Assembly: GCA_033239005.1 (NCBI GenBank)
Contig: BSQZ01000126.1
Span: 907,501 to 971,500 of the forward strand
Reading direction: 5' to 3'
Source: Lamellibrachia satsuma
Lineage: Eukaryota > Annelida > Polychaeta > Sabellida > Siboglinidae
Length of the DNA: 64,000 bases
How positions within the stretch are numbered: the first letter of the stretch is position 1; every line of letters starts with the position of its first letter. A program made the position numbers and the translations under genes. The notes beneath the pieces were generated by a model. The model searched no databases. It worked only from the letters and a program-made list of their open reading frames with translations, and was not told the DNA's origin. Positions 40,501 to 48,200 of this stretch are shown here, one piece after another.

Positions 40501-41561
40501 GAGCAGATCTTGTGTCGGAGATGTAGTTTTTGTAGTTTGTTTACAAAAGCAGGCAGAATTAATGAGACTATACAGGACTTTATTTGAGGCTGTGTGAGAC
40601 TTTGCGCCCATTTTGAGTATAATGCTGCTTTAAAATGCAGTTTAAATTATGAATTGAAGTTATCCTTGCTGTATGATTATGATTTTAGACAAAACAGCTT
40701 TTTATTCTTTAATTTTTTCCATGTGCGTGTCTATCAAATGGGAACTTTGTCAAGAGCAAATTTGTGAATCTTGCACCTCCATAGGAAATATCATGTTTTG
40801 CAGTTTTTATTTTGATGTGGCAACTGTTTATTTGACCCAATAATTATAATTTACAGTACATTGTTTTATTGTTTATGAGCAAACATGCCATCAAGTAGGG
40901 TGAGTGTTCCCCCGAGTGGCAGGGTCACCAGCAGTCTCAGTGTGTCACAACAGTGTCGCCATCTAGGGTGTCTTACAGACACACCATTTGAGTTTATGGA
41001 AAGATGTCGATAATAAATAAACAGTTAAATTAATATATGTTTCCTTGGAATTGCAGTGGGCTTTACATGAAATAAAAAAATACACATAGAAAACTGTGTT
41101 AAACCTAATCAAATTAATTTAAAGGCAAACTAATAAAATATATATATGTAATTAAAAATCAGAAGTAAAACCTAACTCAATATAGCTAAATTTTAACTAA
41201 AATGTTATCAGTAGTAAGTTAAATTAAAAGAAACTTTGGCAAGAATAAAAAATATATGATATATTGTTAAGGTAAATTCAACGTCCTAAGATAAGCTGTG
41301 TCTAGAGAAGTAAATCTTCGGTGAATGTATCGTGTTTGGTGGTGTACCTGTCATTTGTCACTCAGTGATGTGTCGTGTGATGTGTTGCAGACGCGAGATC
41401 AGTTGTTGAGTGAGAATCACAGTTTGAAGAATCGCCTCGAGTGTCAGAACGACCAGATCACCACTCTCAAGTCTCACATCAGTGTCATCCGTCAACACAC
41501 TGTCACCTTCATCCTCCACCAGATGGACACGCTACACATGCAGCGTGACACAGAAGTGTGA
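19326..41561 (+). CDS. RASGRP: RasGRP-family Ras guanine nucleotide exchange factor (17 exons in window)
   Basis: Seventeen exons with GT-AG junctions join in one frame to the stop at 41559-41561. From the Met at 19373 the product is about 716 residues; vertebrate RasGRP1 and RasGRP3 are roughly 690-800. Order: REM (RasGEF-N) region about residues 30-140, CDC25 GEF domain about 145-390 with the conserved motif [15 protein letters not shown], two EF hands with complete loops ([12 protein letters not shown] and [12 protein letters not shown]), a C1 finger matching H-x12-C-x2-C-x13-C-x2-C-x4-H-x2-C-x7-C, a basic Ser/Thr-rich linker and a heptad-like coiled coil ending DTEV. Family knowledge: DAG recruits RasGRPs to membranes through C1, Ca acts through the EF hands, and the CDC25 domain loads GTP on Ras or Rap. 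The intact C1 resembles RasGRP1/3 more than RasGRP2. The true start is uncertain because exon 1 is open upstream of the Met and abuts a repeat array. Orthology to one vertebrate paralogue is not claimed. Confidence 0.95.
20371..20476 (+). CDS. RASGRP: RasGRP exon 2 (REM region)
   Basis: The acceptor TGTTGTTTAG precedes 20371. The exon reads [20 protein letters not shown] and then [15 protein letters not shown], matching the RasGRP2-like pattern of FLMMHPWYIPSSQLA. The only GT before the frame stops is at 20477 (CAT|GTATCC), which is a weak donor; using it leaves two bases that join exon 3 in phase. A 15 bp tandem array begins just beyond the donor and shares the word GACATGT with the exon end. 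Confidence 0.75.
20477..20795 (+). repeat. 15 bp minisatellite after RasGRP exon 2
   Basis: About twenty copies of words like TGTTCATGCTTGACA. It starts directly after the exon 2 donor. The antisense frame reading [13 protein letters not shown] is a repeat artefact. Confidence 0.93.
20872..22110 (+). mobile_element. Degenerate pogo/Tigger-like DNA transposon
   Basis: After a TA the left end is CAGTCGCGCCTTGTTATAAC with CGCGGATTCGGATATAACGC, typical of pogo ends. Inside, at 21394-21535, the + strand reads [20 protein letters not shown], then [20 protein letters not shown], the N-terminal helix-turn-helix of pogo/CENP-B-like transposases, followed by a stop. TCTGCCACCAGGGG (20948) recurs inverted near 22060, marking the other end. 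A ~185 bp segment is duplicated in tandem at about 21645-22015. The catalytic domain is absent. Confidence 0.7.
22629..22676 (+). CDS. RASGRP: RasGRP exon 3 (48 nt micro-exon)
   Basis: A 48-base exon between CAACAG and the strong donor CAG|GTAAGA. It supplies [15 protein letters not shown] and two bases that complete Arg with exon 4, giving [19 protein letters not shown] across the junction; this fits the vertebrate pattern CHLVRYWI..FPAEFDLN. The phase agrees at both ends. The acceptor has no clear pyrimidine tract, so the exact 5' boundary is less certain than the 3' one. Confidence 0.65.
22677..23085 (+). repeat. Minisatellite of splice donors after RasGRP exon 3
   Basis: 40-80 bp units, each with CAGGTAAGA or a close variant (GT at 22677, 22755, 22837, 22914, 22963, 23003, 23045) followed by CATGTCAGCAAAGTGTGTCA and TGAAGT. 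The first is the exon 3 donor. One copy has GGCAAG. Confidence 0.93.
23258..23392 (+). CDS. RASGRP: RasGRP exon 4 (REM region)
   Basis: The acceptor GACATTAG and donor AT|GTGAGT bound a frame reading [20 protein letters not shown], then [20 protein letters not shown]. An alternative acceptor 18 bases upstream (AATTACAG at about 23239) would be in another phase relative to exon 3. The phase used here joins both neighbours. Confidence 0.85.
23622..24670. mobile_element. TTAA-flanked MITE, 1041 bp (piggyBac- or Sola-like)
   Basis: The element 23626-24666 begins GGTAGCTGGGGCGGCTA and ends with its near-exact inverse TAGCTGCCCCAGCTACC. TTAA flanks both ends, the target duplication of piggyBac and some Sola elements. 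It lies in RasGRP intron 4. Two frames of about 60 residues, one starting just upstream of the left end and one inside (24054-24236), match nothing I know. Confidence 0.8.
24913..25066 (+). CDS. RASGRP: RasGRP exon 5 (start of CDC25 domain)
   Basis: Bounded by GTGAACAG and ACA|GTGAGT. It reads [15 protein letters not shown] and then [20 protein letters not shown], with [10 protein letters not shown] at the end. This is the REM-to-CDC25 junction, where vertebrate proteins read [20 protein letters not shown]. The phase is 2 in and 0 out. Confidence 0.92.
25271..25470 (+). repeat. 50 bp tandem repeat, 4 copies
   Basis: The unit is GATAAAATAGAGCACAACTG, GTGAGTGGACATGATTACAC, ATTAGTACCC. Most units contain a strong donor-like CTG|GTGAGT. 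Confidence 0.95.
25699..26705. repeat. 15 bp minisatellite, about 67 copies
   Basis: Almost pure GCTGTCATCTTACTG and GCTGACATCTTACTG units. Since 15 is a multiple of 3, both strands are open for 350-400 codons without evidence of coding. It ends just before the RasGRP exon 6 acceptor. Confidence 0.98.
26720..26893 (+). CDS. RASGRP: RasGRP exon 6 (CDC25 domain)
   Basis: The acceptor ATGTTTTCAG precedes 26720 and the donor AAA|GTAAGT follows 26893. The exon has 58 codons in phase 0, including [20 protein letters not shown] and [16 protein letters not shown], strongly conserved in the RasGEF catalytic core. The 15 bp array of the preceding intron stops about 20 bases before this exon. Confidence 0.96.
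27361..27477 (+). CDS. RASGRP: RasGRP exon 7 (CDC25 catalytic core)
   Basis: The acceptor TGTCTGCCAG and donor AAG|GTATGG bound 39 codons in phase 0. It carries the most conserved RasGEF stretch, [20 protein letters not shown] 43 bp tandem array starts within the first bases of the following intron. Confidence 0.96.
27478..29475. repeat. 43 bp minisatellite, about 46 copies
   Basis: The unit is GTCAGCAGCGGTCATCACAC, TAGAAGCCATTTCCTCCCCT, ACA. Sub-types TGG/CGG and TAGAAG/TAAAAG recur in blocks. CTCCCCTACAG is acceptor-like. The array begins at the donor of RasGRP exon 7. Confidence 0.98.
30072..30169 (+). CDS. RASGRP: RasGRP exon 8 (CDC25 domain)
   Basis: Bounded by CTGTTTCAG and CT|GTGAGT. 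It reads [20 protein letters not shown] and then TGFRIPI, matching the vertebrate ELLSSSRNYDNYRR region. The split Leu codon completes with exon 9. Confidence 0.96.
30310..31200. repeat. Higher-order array, ~20 bp subunits in ~152 bp repeats
   Basis: Subunits are ACCAGTACCCCTCCCATACA. Distinctive words AACTCCTCCAAGGCAG recur at 30531, 30683, 30836, 30989 and 31120, marking a higher-order period of 152-153 bp (the last is shorter). It fills RasGRP intron 8 up to the next acceptor. Confidence 0.97.
31217..31394 (+). CDS. RASGRP: RasGRP exon 9 (CDC25 domain)
   Basis: The acceptor GTCCTTACAG and donor AGA|GTACGT bound a frame starting [18 protein letters not shown], the conserved catalytic GVHLKDL segment. 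The preceding intron is almost wholly a higher-order tandem array that ends about 20 bases before the acceptor. Confidence 0.96.
32038..32118 (+). CDS. RASGRP: RasGRP exon 10 (end of CDC25 domain)
   Basis: 27 codons between ATTTCAG and GCG|GTAATG read [20 protein letters not shown] and end PRNSLSA. This is nearly the vertebrate RasGRP consensus, which closes the GEF domain. Confidence 0.97.
32625..32726 (+). CDS. RASGRP: RasGRP exon 11 (linker before EF hands)
   Basis: 34 codons between GTGTTTCAG and GAG|GTATGC read [20 protein letters not shown], then [13 protein letters not shown]. This matches the proline-rich linker of RasGRP1/3 ([20 protein letters not shown]). A degenerate ~20 bp array based on TCACTGACACA begins right after the donor. 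Confidence 0.96.
32735..32965. repeat. ~20 bp degenerate tandem repeat
   Basis: Units such as TCATGTCACTGACACAATCC begin within the first bases after the RasGRP exon 11 donor. Confidence 0.85.
33045..33265. repeat. 26 bp tandem repeat, about 8 copies
   Basis: The unit is CTTATGAGAGGTCTAGTCCT, AATGTT. Confidence 0.93.
33280..34660. repeat. 36-39 bp minisatellite, about 37 copies
   Basis: The unit is TACACAGCTTACATGCCCCA, TTCATCTTGTGTGATA. After about 34140 it changes to a longer ATCTCATATGTGATG form. The first part, with 36 bp units, leaves false 12-residue repeat frames on both strands. Confidence 0.97.
34863..34978 (+). CDS. RASGRP: RasGRP exon 12 (EF hand 1, start of EF hand 2)
   Basis: The acceptor ATGTTCCAG precedes [20 protein letters not shown]. 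The first Ca loop has Asp at 1, 3 and 5, Gly at 6 and Glu at 12. The exon ends inside the second loop at DADQ with donor CA|GTAAGA. Confidence 0.97.
35278..35416 (+). CDS. RASGRP: RasGRP exon 13 (EF hand 2, first half of C1)
   Basis: The acceptor GTGTTTCAG and donor CTG|GTGGGT. It completes EF loop 2 (DGKISKAEM) and opens the C1 finger with [20 protein letters not shown]: the first zinc His, 12 residues, then Cys-x2-Cys. Confidence 0.97.
35525..35800 (-). mobile_element. Antisense SINE copy in RasGRP intron 13
   Basis: The - strand carries the family core: GTTCGACTCCACCTACTGTT (B-box and core), CAATTTTGTTCACCCCAATT and AGAAGAGATGCTAAAGCC. Confidence 0.78.
35908..35944 (+). CDS. RASGRP: RasGRP exon 14, copy A (C1 micro-exon)
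   Basis: A 37-base exon, [12 protein letters not shown] plus one base, between TTTACAG and GTACCC. It carries the C1 core with the conserved Gln-Gly of the lipid-binding groove and a zinc Cys. Identical copies with the same flanks follow at 35994 and 36080; any one of the three joins exon 13 to exon 15 in frame. Confidence 0.9.
35994..36030 (+). CDS. RASGRP: RasGRP exon 14, copy B (tandem duplicate)
   Basis: A second exact copy of the 37 bp exon, 86 bp downstream, with its own TTTACAG acceptor and GTACCC donor. Splicing copy A to copy B shifts the reading frame and meets TAA at the end of copy B, so it can only substitute for copy A, not add to it. Confidence 0.75.
36080..36116 (+). CDS. RASGRP: RasGRP exon 14, copy C (tandem duplicate)
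   Basis: A third exact copy, again 86 bp on, with an intact acceptor and donor. Its downstream flank differs from the other two by one visible base (TTGGATATC for TTTGATATC) and then leaves the repeat at about 36163. Confidence 0.75.
36559..36666 (+). CDS. RASGRP: RasGRP exon 15 (second half of C1)
   Basis: The acceptor TGTTTTCAG and donor GAG|GTGAGC. It reads [18 protein letters not shown], supplying the last Cys-x4-His-x2-Cys-x7-Cys ligands of C1, followed by [18 protein letters not shown]. Confidence 0.96.
36667..39185 (+). other. RasGRP intron 15, first part
   Basis: Holds a 15 bp GGGCATCATCGTTGG-type array at 37560-37680, and a SINE 3'-tail fragment at about 37740-37860 (GTGTGGCTGAATGCTTCCCA, GTTGGAATGAACAGGTCT), also found at 49210. 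No exon recognised. Confidence 0.6.
39190..40205 (+). repeat. ~30 bp degenerate array before RasGRP exon 16
   Basis: About thirty copies of CAGCTGTCACTTCTGTATGT followed by GGTCACTTCAAT, becoming shorter and more degenerate towards the acceptor at 40219. Confidence 0.92.
40220..40470 (+). CDS. RASGRP: RasGRP exon 16 (basic linker, start of coiled coil)
   Basis: The acceptor GGTTGCAG and donor GAG|GTAATA. It starts [20 protein letters not shown], a basic stretch, then a Ser-rich part including [10 protein letters not shown] (vertebrate RasGRP has an ATQTES-like motif here), and ends [11 protein letters not shown], which begins a coiled coil. Confidence 0.92.
40471..41390 (+). other. RasGRP intron 16
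   Basis: AT-rich in its second half. No repeat or exon recognised. Confidence 0.5.
41391..41561 (+). CDS. RASGRP: RasGRP exon 17 (C-terminal coiled coil, stop)
   Basis: The acceptor TGTGTTGCAG precedes [20 protein letters not shown]. Heptad-spaced Leu/Ile residues continue to [14 protein letters not shown] and TGA at 41559-41561. The C-terminal four residues DTEV fit a class I PDZ-ligand pattern. Confidence 0.95.
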   Translation, partial: TRDQLLSENHSLKNRLECQNDQITTLKSHISVIRQHTVTFILHQMDTLHMQRDTEV

Positions 41562-41725
41562 CATTACACATCGTCACGTGACAACTCTACATCATGTGAC
41601 ATTACTTGTGTCATGTGACAGGACTACATATGCCATGTGATGACATTACACGTCATGTGATGTTACACACGTCATATTGATAAGACTATATATGCCGTGT
41701 GACATAAAAAAATGTGACAATTATT
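41562..41725 (+). repeat. RasGRP 3'UTR start: ATGTGACAT-type dyad repeats
   Basis: Directly after the stop codon the sequence repeats words such as TCACGTGACA, CATGTGACATTA and TCATGTGATG six or more times in both orientations. It is non-coding. It may be a small decayed minisatellite able to fold on itself in the mRNA. I found no clear AATAAA in the next 2 kb; an ATTAAA at about 41983 is a weak candidate. Confidence 0.5.
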
Positions 41726-43487
41726 ATGTCATATTGGACTTCAGTTGACACCGCTGTGTGTTTACGATCGCTGGGAGACAGTCACACATGTTTGTACAGT
41801 TTACCATGAGGTATTACTTATTTACAGTTCCACACGTTGTTTACACTACAATGTAGTGTAAATTGTCTTCATTGAAGCCTGCTGCTATAGCTGTTTACAC
41901 ATGGTGTAATTGAGCTGTTGTGTCCATGTTAACCAGTTGTGATATTTGGTTATCATCCCTGGTGGAGAAAGAGAAACATAGAATTAAAATATGCTCTGGT
42001 TGGAGAGTCTACAAATGAAATCCTTTGCCATGATTTCTATCACCAACAAGCAAGCCAAAGATGTGCAGACAAAGTACATTGAGCTATGGACCAATCACAA
42101 CTCATCTAACAAGTTATGTTTGACCACAAACAAATCACAGCACATCTAACAAGTTATATTTGAACATGGACGAATCACAGCTCGTCTAGCAAGTTATATT
42201 TGGCCACGGACCAATCGCAGCTGATCTAACAACTAATGTTTGGTTGTGGACCAATCACAGCTCAGCCAACAACTAATGTTCACAACTAGTAATCTTATTT
42301 TGATGTTTCAAAAGGTTAATACAGAAATATATATTCTACTTTTTTAGAACCCTTACATTTTGACCACATTTGTCAGATTGTGTATCAGCAGCATAAATGG
42401 CTAATGATTTAAAATACTGACATTTTCTGGTGTATCACTAGGATTATGACAGAAACCACCTGTAATATAAGGATGTGAGGTTCCATTGCCATGATGTACA
42501 TGTACCCTGATATAGAAAAAATCAGAGAATTTGGGGCATTTTAATTATATGAAACTCAGTATCAATTAACCAGTGAAAATCGTTGTGCATTAATCTAGTT
42601 ATCCACGTCTTGTTATCGAGGACTAAGCATTTGACATTTAAACAGAGACTAAACCCAGATATCTGCTGTAAAATGTGACATTTAGCAATGTGTGTGTGTT
42701 AGGGAGGGGAGAGGGGATTGATGGGACTGGCATAGGAGACACTTTGCCAGGTTTTTTTGGGGGGTGATTTCACATTGCCAGGGTCTATTGGTTGATTATT
42801 CTTCACTGTGGTGTGGGGATTATTTCCACTTCACCATGGTGTGGGGGCTGCTTAAACTTCACCATGGTGTGGGGGCTGCTTAAATTTCACCATGGTGTAA
42901 AGATTCACAATTTGCCATGATGTTGGGTTTGTTTGATTTTAACTGTGGGGGTTATTTATAGTCCACAGTGCCGTACTCAGCACAATACTGTGATGTTTGG
43001 GTCGTTTACAAATCACACTTCTAATAACCAAGTAACGTGATACATAACATGGTGGATTGAATGTAACTCTAAGAGTGTGTTATATGACATACATTGAATA
43101 GACCATGGATATTAACATGCATGTTACTTAACTTTAGTGTGTAGACATTTTCACCACCTTTTTGGGCAACAGAACCAGTCAGTTTATTGAAGCCACTCCT
43201 CAGAGAAATATACTTGTGAACACTTGATTGACAAGGACCTGGCTGGTCACCAAGTGTCAGGCTTTATGAAGCTGTACTTGTTTACAGTTGTGTTTGTGCT
43301 GGAGCACTTTAAAATGTTCATTTGGCCCTCCCAGGTTGAAATGATGACCTCATCAGATGCAAGTGCTTGGCCCACCAGGTTTCACTGTCATCTAATTACC
43401 ATCTAACTCGGTTACTAACTAGATCTGCTACATAATGAAATATTTATATGGTACTAACAATTACCAAAGGGAGTATATTTACAGTAT
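41726..43487. other. Intergenic gap with two small tandem repeats
   Basis: About five ~40 bp units with GGACCAATCACAGCTCATCT at 42085-42290, and about four ~30 bp units with CTTCACCATGGTGTGGGGGC at 42825-42900. No gene seen between the RasGRP stop and POLH. Confidence 0.5.
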
Positions 43488-43488
43488 G

Positions 43489-43546
<58 letters not shown>

Positions 43547-43588
43547 CTTATTTATATGTATATGTTATCATACAGAGTCTATAAAATT

Positions 43589-43654
<66 letters not shown>

Positions 43655-43698
43655 CTTATTTATATGTATATGTTATCATACAGAGTCTATAAACTTTA

Positions 43699-43742
<44 letters not shown>
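43488..43742. repeat. Three (TA)n blocks with a duplicated spacer
   Basis: (TA)n at 43491-43540, 43591-43649 and 43699-43741 are separated by two near-identical spacers containing CAGAACTTATTTATATGTAT and ATGTTATCATACAGAGTCTA. Confidence 0.97.
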
Positions 43743-43743
<1 letters not shown>

Positions 43744-43920
43744 AAGATAGTAGTTTTACATGTTATTATGTGTGTACATGTCTGGTCTACAATGTACATA
43801 AGTAAACAACTGTTTGAGAGAGGATATATATATCATCAATGCTGCAGGTTGCAAGGCAAGTAGATATTGATTTCAATACTGTGCAATACATTTTATATAA
43901 ATGTTGTCGTCTTGTCTTTC

Positions 43921-43930
43921 TTTATTTATT
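43921..43930 (-). promoter_or_regulatory. POLH polyadenylation signal
   Basis: Two overlapping AATAAA hexamers on the - strand, 93-102 bases beyond the POLH stop codon. Confidence 0.6.
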
Positions 43931-44022
43931 TATGTTAACAATCTTGGTAAATGCTTTGTAAGCCACAGTTGACAAAGTTTGGAGGCTGCATGTGACAAGT
44001 GCTGCCCCCATGTGTCCAGCTG

Positions 44023-45217
44023 CTAGGATGCCTCGAAGAATCGGTGAAGTGTTGTTGCGTTTCTAACCGAATTCCTTCTTTTCTTTGTATGTGATCCACT
44101 GTCAGTTGACTTGCGCTTGCTGTTAGACGTAACAGTCTCCTGTTCCTGTAGTTCAACAGCCAAGTGAAAGTCGGAATGCTCCGGAATCTTCCAAACCTCG
44201 ATGGTGACACCGCACTTGTGACACTGTGTCATGTCAGCAGATGTGTCACTAATACACCGGCTTTCAACTGTACCATTCTCACTGGCTGCTGCACATGTAG
44301 CTGCAGATTCAAGTTCTGAACGTCCAATAACTGTGTCGGTTTCCTGGTCTTCTCTGATGATATCATTCGCATCAATTACATCTTTGTCTGTTCTCAACAT
44401 GTCACCGCATTCATACTCACAATTCTCAGCAGGTTTATCTTCACAAATGCCAGTTAAGCTCTGGGTCTGACCAAGGGAAGAACTATCAGTTTCATTGGCA
44501 GTGTTACATTGTCCCGAACAATGATCGTTGCAGTGATGATCGTTGCAGTGATGCCCTAAATGACAATCATCACTGTGATGTAGTTGTAAATGACTCACAA
44601 TACTGCTGTGACATGAAGACATCACATCCTCTGGGTCAGTGTGTCTGTGTGTGTCCGGCAGTGTCTGGACACGGCTGTACAGTGGACACCTGTCTGCTGG
44701 TTGACAAGTCTTCAACGTGTAGGCGGCCATGAAGAAGGATATGTTGTTATCCTCACTAGGGGAACCAATCTTCTGAGCTGATGATCCAGGCATGGAAGAT
44801 AATGATCCAGACACGATATCAGATGATTCATGCGTGGGATCTGCTGATACATGCATTGTATCAGATGATCCAGACAAGGAAGTAGATGATCCATGCATGG
44901 GATCAGATGATCTCACCACAGAGCCGGGCGATCCAGACTTGGAAACAGATGATCCAGGAATAGGAATAGATGATCCATGCATGGGATCAGATGATCTAAC
45001 CACAGAGGCTGATGATCTTCGCATGAGATCAGATGATCCAGGAATAGAAACACAAGATCCACACATAGGATCTGATGATCTAACCATGGAGGCTGACGAT
45101 CCAGCACACATGGGAGATGATTGAGTTTTTAAGACAAATTGTTTGATTGAACTTGAGTTGCTTTGTAAGTCGTCAAACTTGCTGGCAGACATGGACAAAT
45201 TGAGAATGGCTGGAGTC
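44023..45217 (-). CDS. POLH: POLH exon 10 (linker, UBZ, NLS, PIP)
   Basis: The 1195-base terminal exon. The acceptor CTTCCAG precedes TPAILNLSMSASKF, the end of the catalytic core (human LTMLFLCATKFS). A long disordered linker follows, with imperfect repeats of the type VRSSDPMHGSS (about 44770-45110), then a His/Cys-dense patch (CHLGHHCNDHHCNDHCSGQC), the UBZ finger at residues 734-753, KRK/KKRR basic clusters and TTLHRFFEAS at the C terminus. The Ser/Asp-rich repeats suggest a small coding minisatellite. Confidence 0.95.
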
Positions 45218-48200
45218 CTGGAAGAAAAAACATGCGTCTATGAGATTGCCGATATTTGCTACAATGATTTTCAATGGTCAACTGAATACAGGACATTGCG
45301 ATGCTGATTTTATGAGTATTCATACCATCTTGGTTAATTAAAAATAATATCTGTACAAAATATGTTACTATCGTGACCTTTAACCTCTTAATATTTTCGA
45401 AAAAACATGATTTGATGATGAAACAATATATGCCAGTTTTATGACATTCATAGAAATTGATGTACAGCATGTCTGATATGCAACAACACCACCCTGCACC
45501 CACCACCCTCCATCCACCACCCTCCACCCACCAACCACCTCCTACCACCCACCACACTCCACTCACCACCCTCCACCCACCTCCTACTACCCACCACCCT
45601 CCACCCACCAACCACCTCCTACCACCCACCACCCTCCACCCACCACCCACCAACCACCTCCTACCACCCACCACCCTCCACCCACCTCCTACTACCCACC
45701 ACCCTCCACCCACCAACCACCTCCTACCACCCAACACCCTCCATCCACCACCCTCCACCCACCACCCTCCACCCACCAACCACCTCCTACCACCCACCAC
45801 CCTCCACCCACTACTAGCTACGTAAAAGTTAACCAATGTAAATCAGTGTACATTGCCTTTAAGGGAGTAGTTCTGTACATGACGATACATAAACTCAAAT
45901 ACTTCACAAGAAAGCATACAAAGTCATAAACAAACAAGTAACAATATTTCATATAATGTACATTCGCACTGTTCTGTTCACCAAAATGATAGGAAATAAT
46001 TTTTGTTGTTGTATTTCTAAAGACCACACAAAGGAAGAAATTAGTTTGTAACCACACAAATGAAGACGTTAGTTTATTAATGAAACCAATATTGTGTTGG
46101 TCAAACATGTGAAGACAACACACATGATATGAGAGTCATCATACCATACTTGAACAAAAAATAGAGAAATTTAAAAGAACACTTTATTACAAAAATAAAG
46201 AATAAAATAACTTAAAGGACATTGTAATGGACTTTTTTAATAATTAAAGCAATGTTAAGGTTTTAAAGGGATGTTCGGTCAAATGCATGTTCAGCATAAC
46301 TTTAGACAAGACAAGTTCACACAAAATCACAGGTACAGTAAGCAATATATCATTTGACCATGAGACAATGTGAAAGATTAATGATTTAGTATTTCATTGA
46401 AGACCATTTCAGAAAATTGTGCAATTTGTTGCTGGGTGGAAATAACGGAACTACACACATTTCATGATATTTGTTCTTGTCACGAAAAAAAATTAATATA
46501 AAGGAATATTTTGTCAAAATAAAGGATTATAAAGAAATGTTAAGGAAGGGAAAAAATAAAACAGTTTGGAAGGATTTCCTTTAAAATAAAGTTAAAGTTA
46601 AAGGTAGTGCTTTGCTAACAGAAGAAGATTCCTACCAAGTGTGATGACTGCACAGTGAGTCTCTTGGCTGCTGGAACTTGCGTAGAAGGAGCAAAGAGTC
46701 AGAGCATATCTTGTCGGCCTCGTAGCGCAGAATGGGACAGGACCTGGATGCATCTACAGAGTGCGATTTGCCCTCCATACGCACATGCACCGTCAGTAGG
46801 CGTGCCTGGCGCTTGTTCTACAACGGAGTGTGAGCACCCAATGTTGGACAGGACATCACATGAAGTTGGAAAGTCTGGTAAAGTTGAAAATACGAACAGG
46901 ACCAACCTCCCACTTGCTGCCCCAAAACACTTATTACGGGATGGATTTGTAGTAAGATACCTGTAAATGATCAATACAGGCATACACATTTATATATACA
47001 TGTTGATTAATTGTTAACTGAAGCAACCAGTTAGATAACTGCATGAGTGTAGTTTATCTTACCTCGTGTTTGTCTCTGATGAGTCGTTCCTCTAGTTCCA
47101 GTGACATCATTCTCAGCCAATGGTGGACCTGCAGTGAGAAATTTGTATTACTAACATGGAAAGGCAGCAGAAATATACGCCATAAAAGTTCAGTATAACT
47201 GGAGTCACGCACATTGACTGATCAGTTGTACTTAGACAGAATCAGTTGCACTAATACCTTCTCTTCAGTGTCAAGTTGCTCGATACCAGGAAAGTTCTTG
47301 CCACAGCCAATGGACTTGGCCAGTCTTCTTGGCCTCACAGGCTCATTGTCGACTCCGCGACACACCTGATACAGCCAGGAACTGCAACACAGAGGCAGAA
47401 ACTGTAACTAGCTGGTGCCTATGCCAGGGGAAGTAAAATATCCCACACAGGGAAATTAAAAAAACCTGTTGTCGACTCAGTACACCTCACAGAGCTGGTG
47501 ATCTCAGACTCTAAACTCATTACTACCGGTACTTCATAATTCAGCTGTGATTAGCTGTTTAGGGAGCATCTCATCAAGCGACTGTACAACATCCATAGGA
47601 AAAGACAGCTGACATGACTAACAATTTTAACAGTGAACAACTGCTCAACTTCCATGGAGGCAACATTGTCATAGAGACAGCATGGTTGCCTCATATTTGA
47701 CTCTCGATCAAATCTCTGACTCATAACCGACTGAAAGAGAGTATGATGGATTCAAGGTGTACTGACTTACCCCTGTTTTTCTCCAAACTCAAGTTGCAGT
47801 TGCTTCTCTGAGAACTGACATAACTCTGCAACAAACTCAACGCCGAGCTGCTGTGTTACTTCACAGCCGAGTTTGCCTCCCAAGAGACGTCTGTAAGGAC
47901 ACGAGAAGGTCACAGTTATGGGTTTGGCTGCTTGAAGAATGTCATCATTTACAGTAGTCCCACTTTGTTGATAAAAGCTGCCTAATTACAAAACAGATCT
48001 CACACAATTAAAGGTGCTTAACCAATTAAATTTTTATGCAAGTATAATTTCAAATTAAGTTTTCAAAAAACCAAACCTACCTAGTATCCACGACAACATG
48101 CTAGCTCGTTTGTACAACTTTTGTATGTAGCTTTTGTGAAATCATCAGACAAACTATTAAACTAGTTAAAGCTTTTCAAGCATTTACTGAAAAGTGAAAA

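Noticed and set aside
44792..45124. + strand 110-residue Asp/Ser-rich frame
   Set aside because: It is the antisense shadow of the POLH exon 10 linker, whose frame is supported by homology on both sides.
45129..45836. Antisense 235-residue Trp/Gly-rich frame
   Set aside because: Produced by the CCACCCACC array in POLH intron 9; the POLH frame uses the acceptor at 45218.
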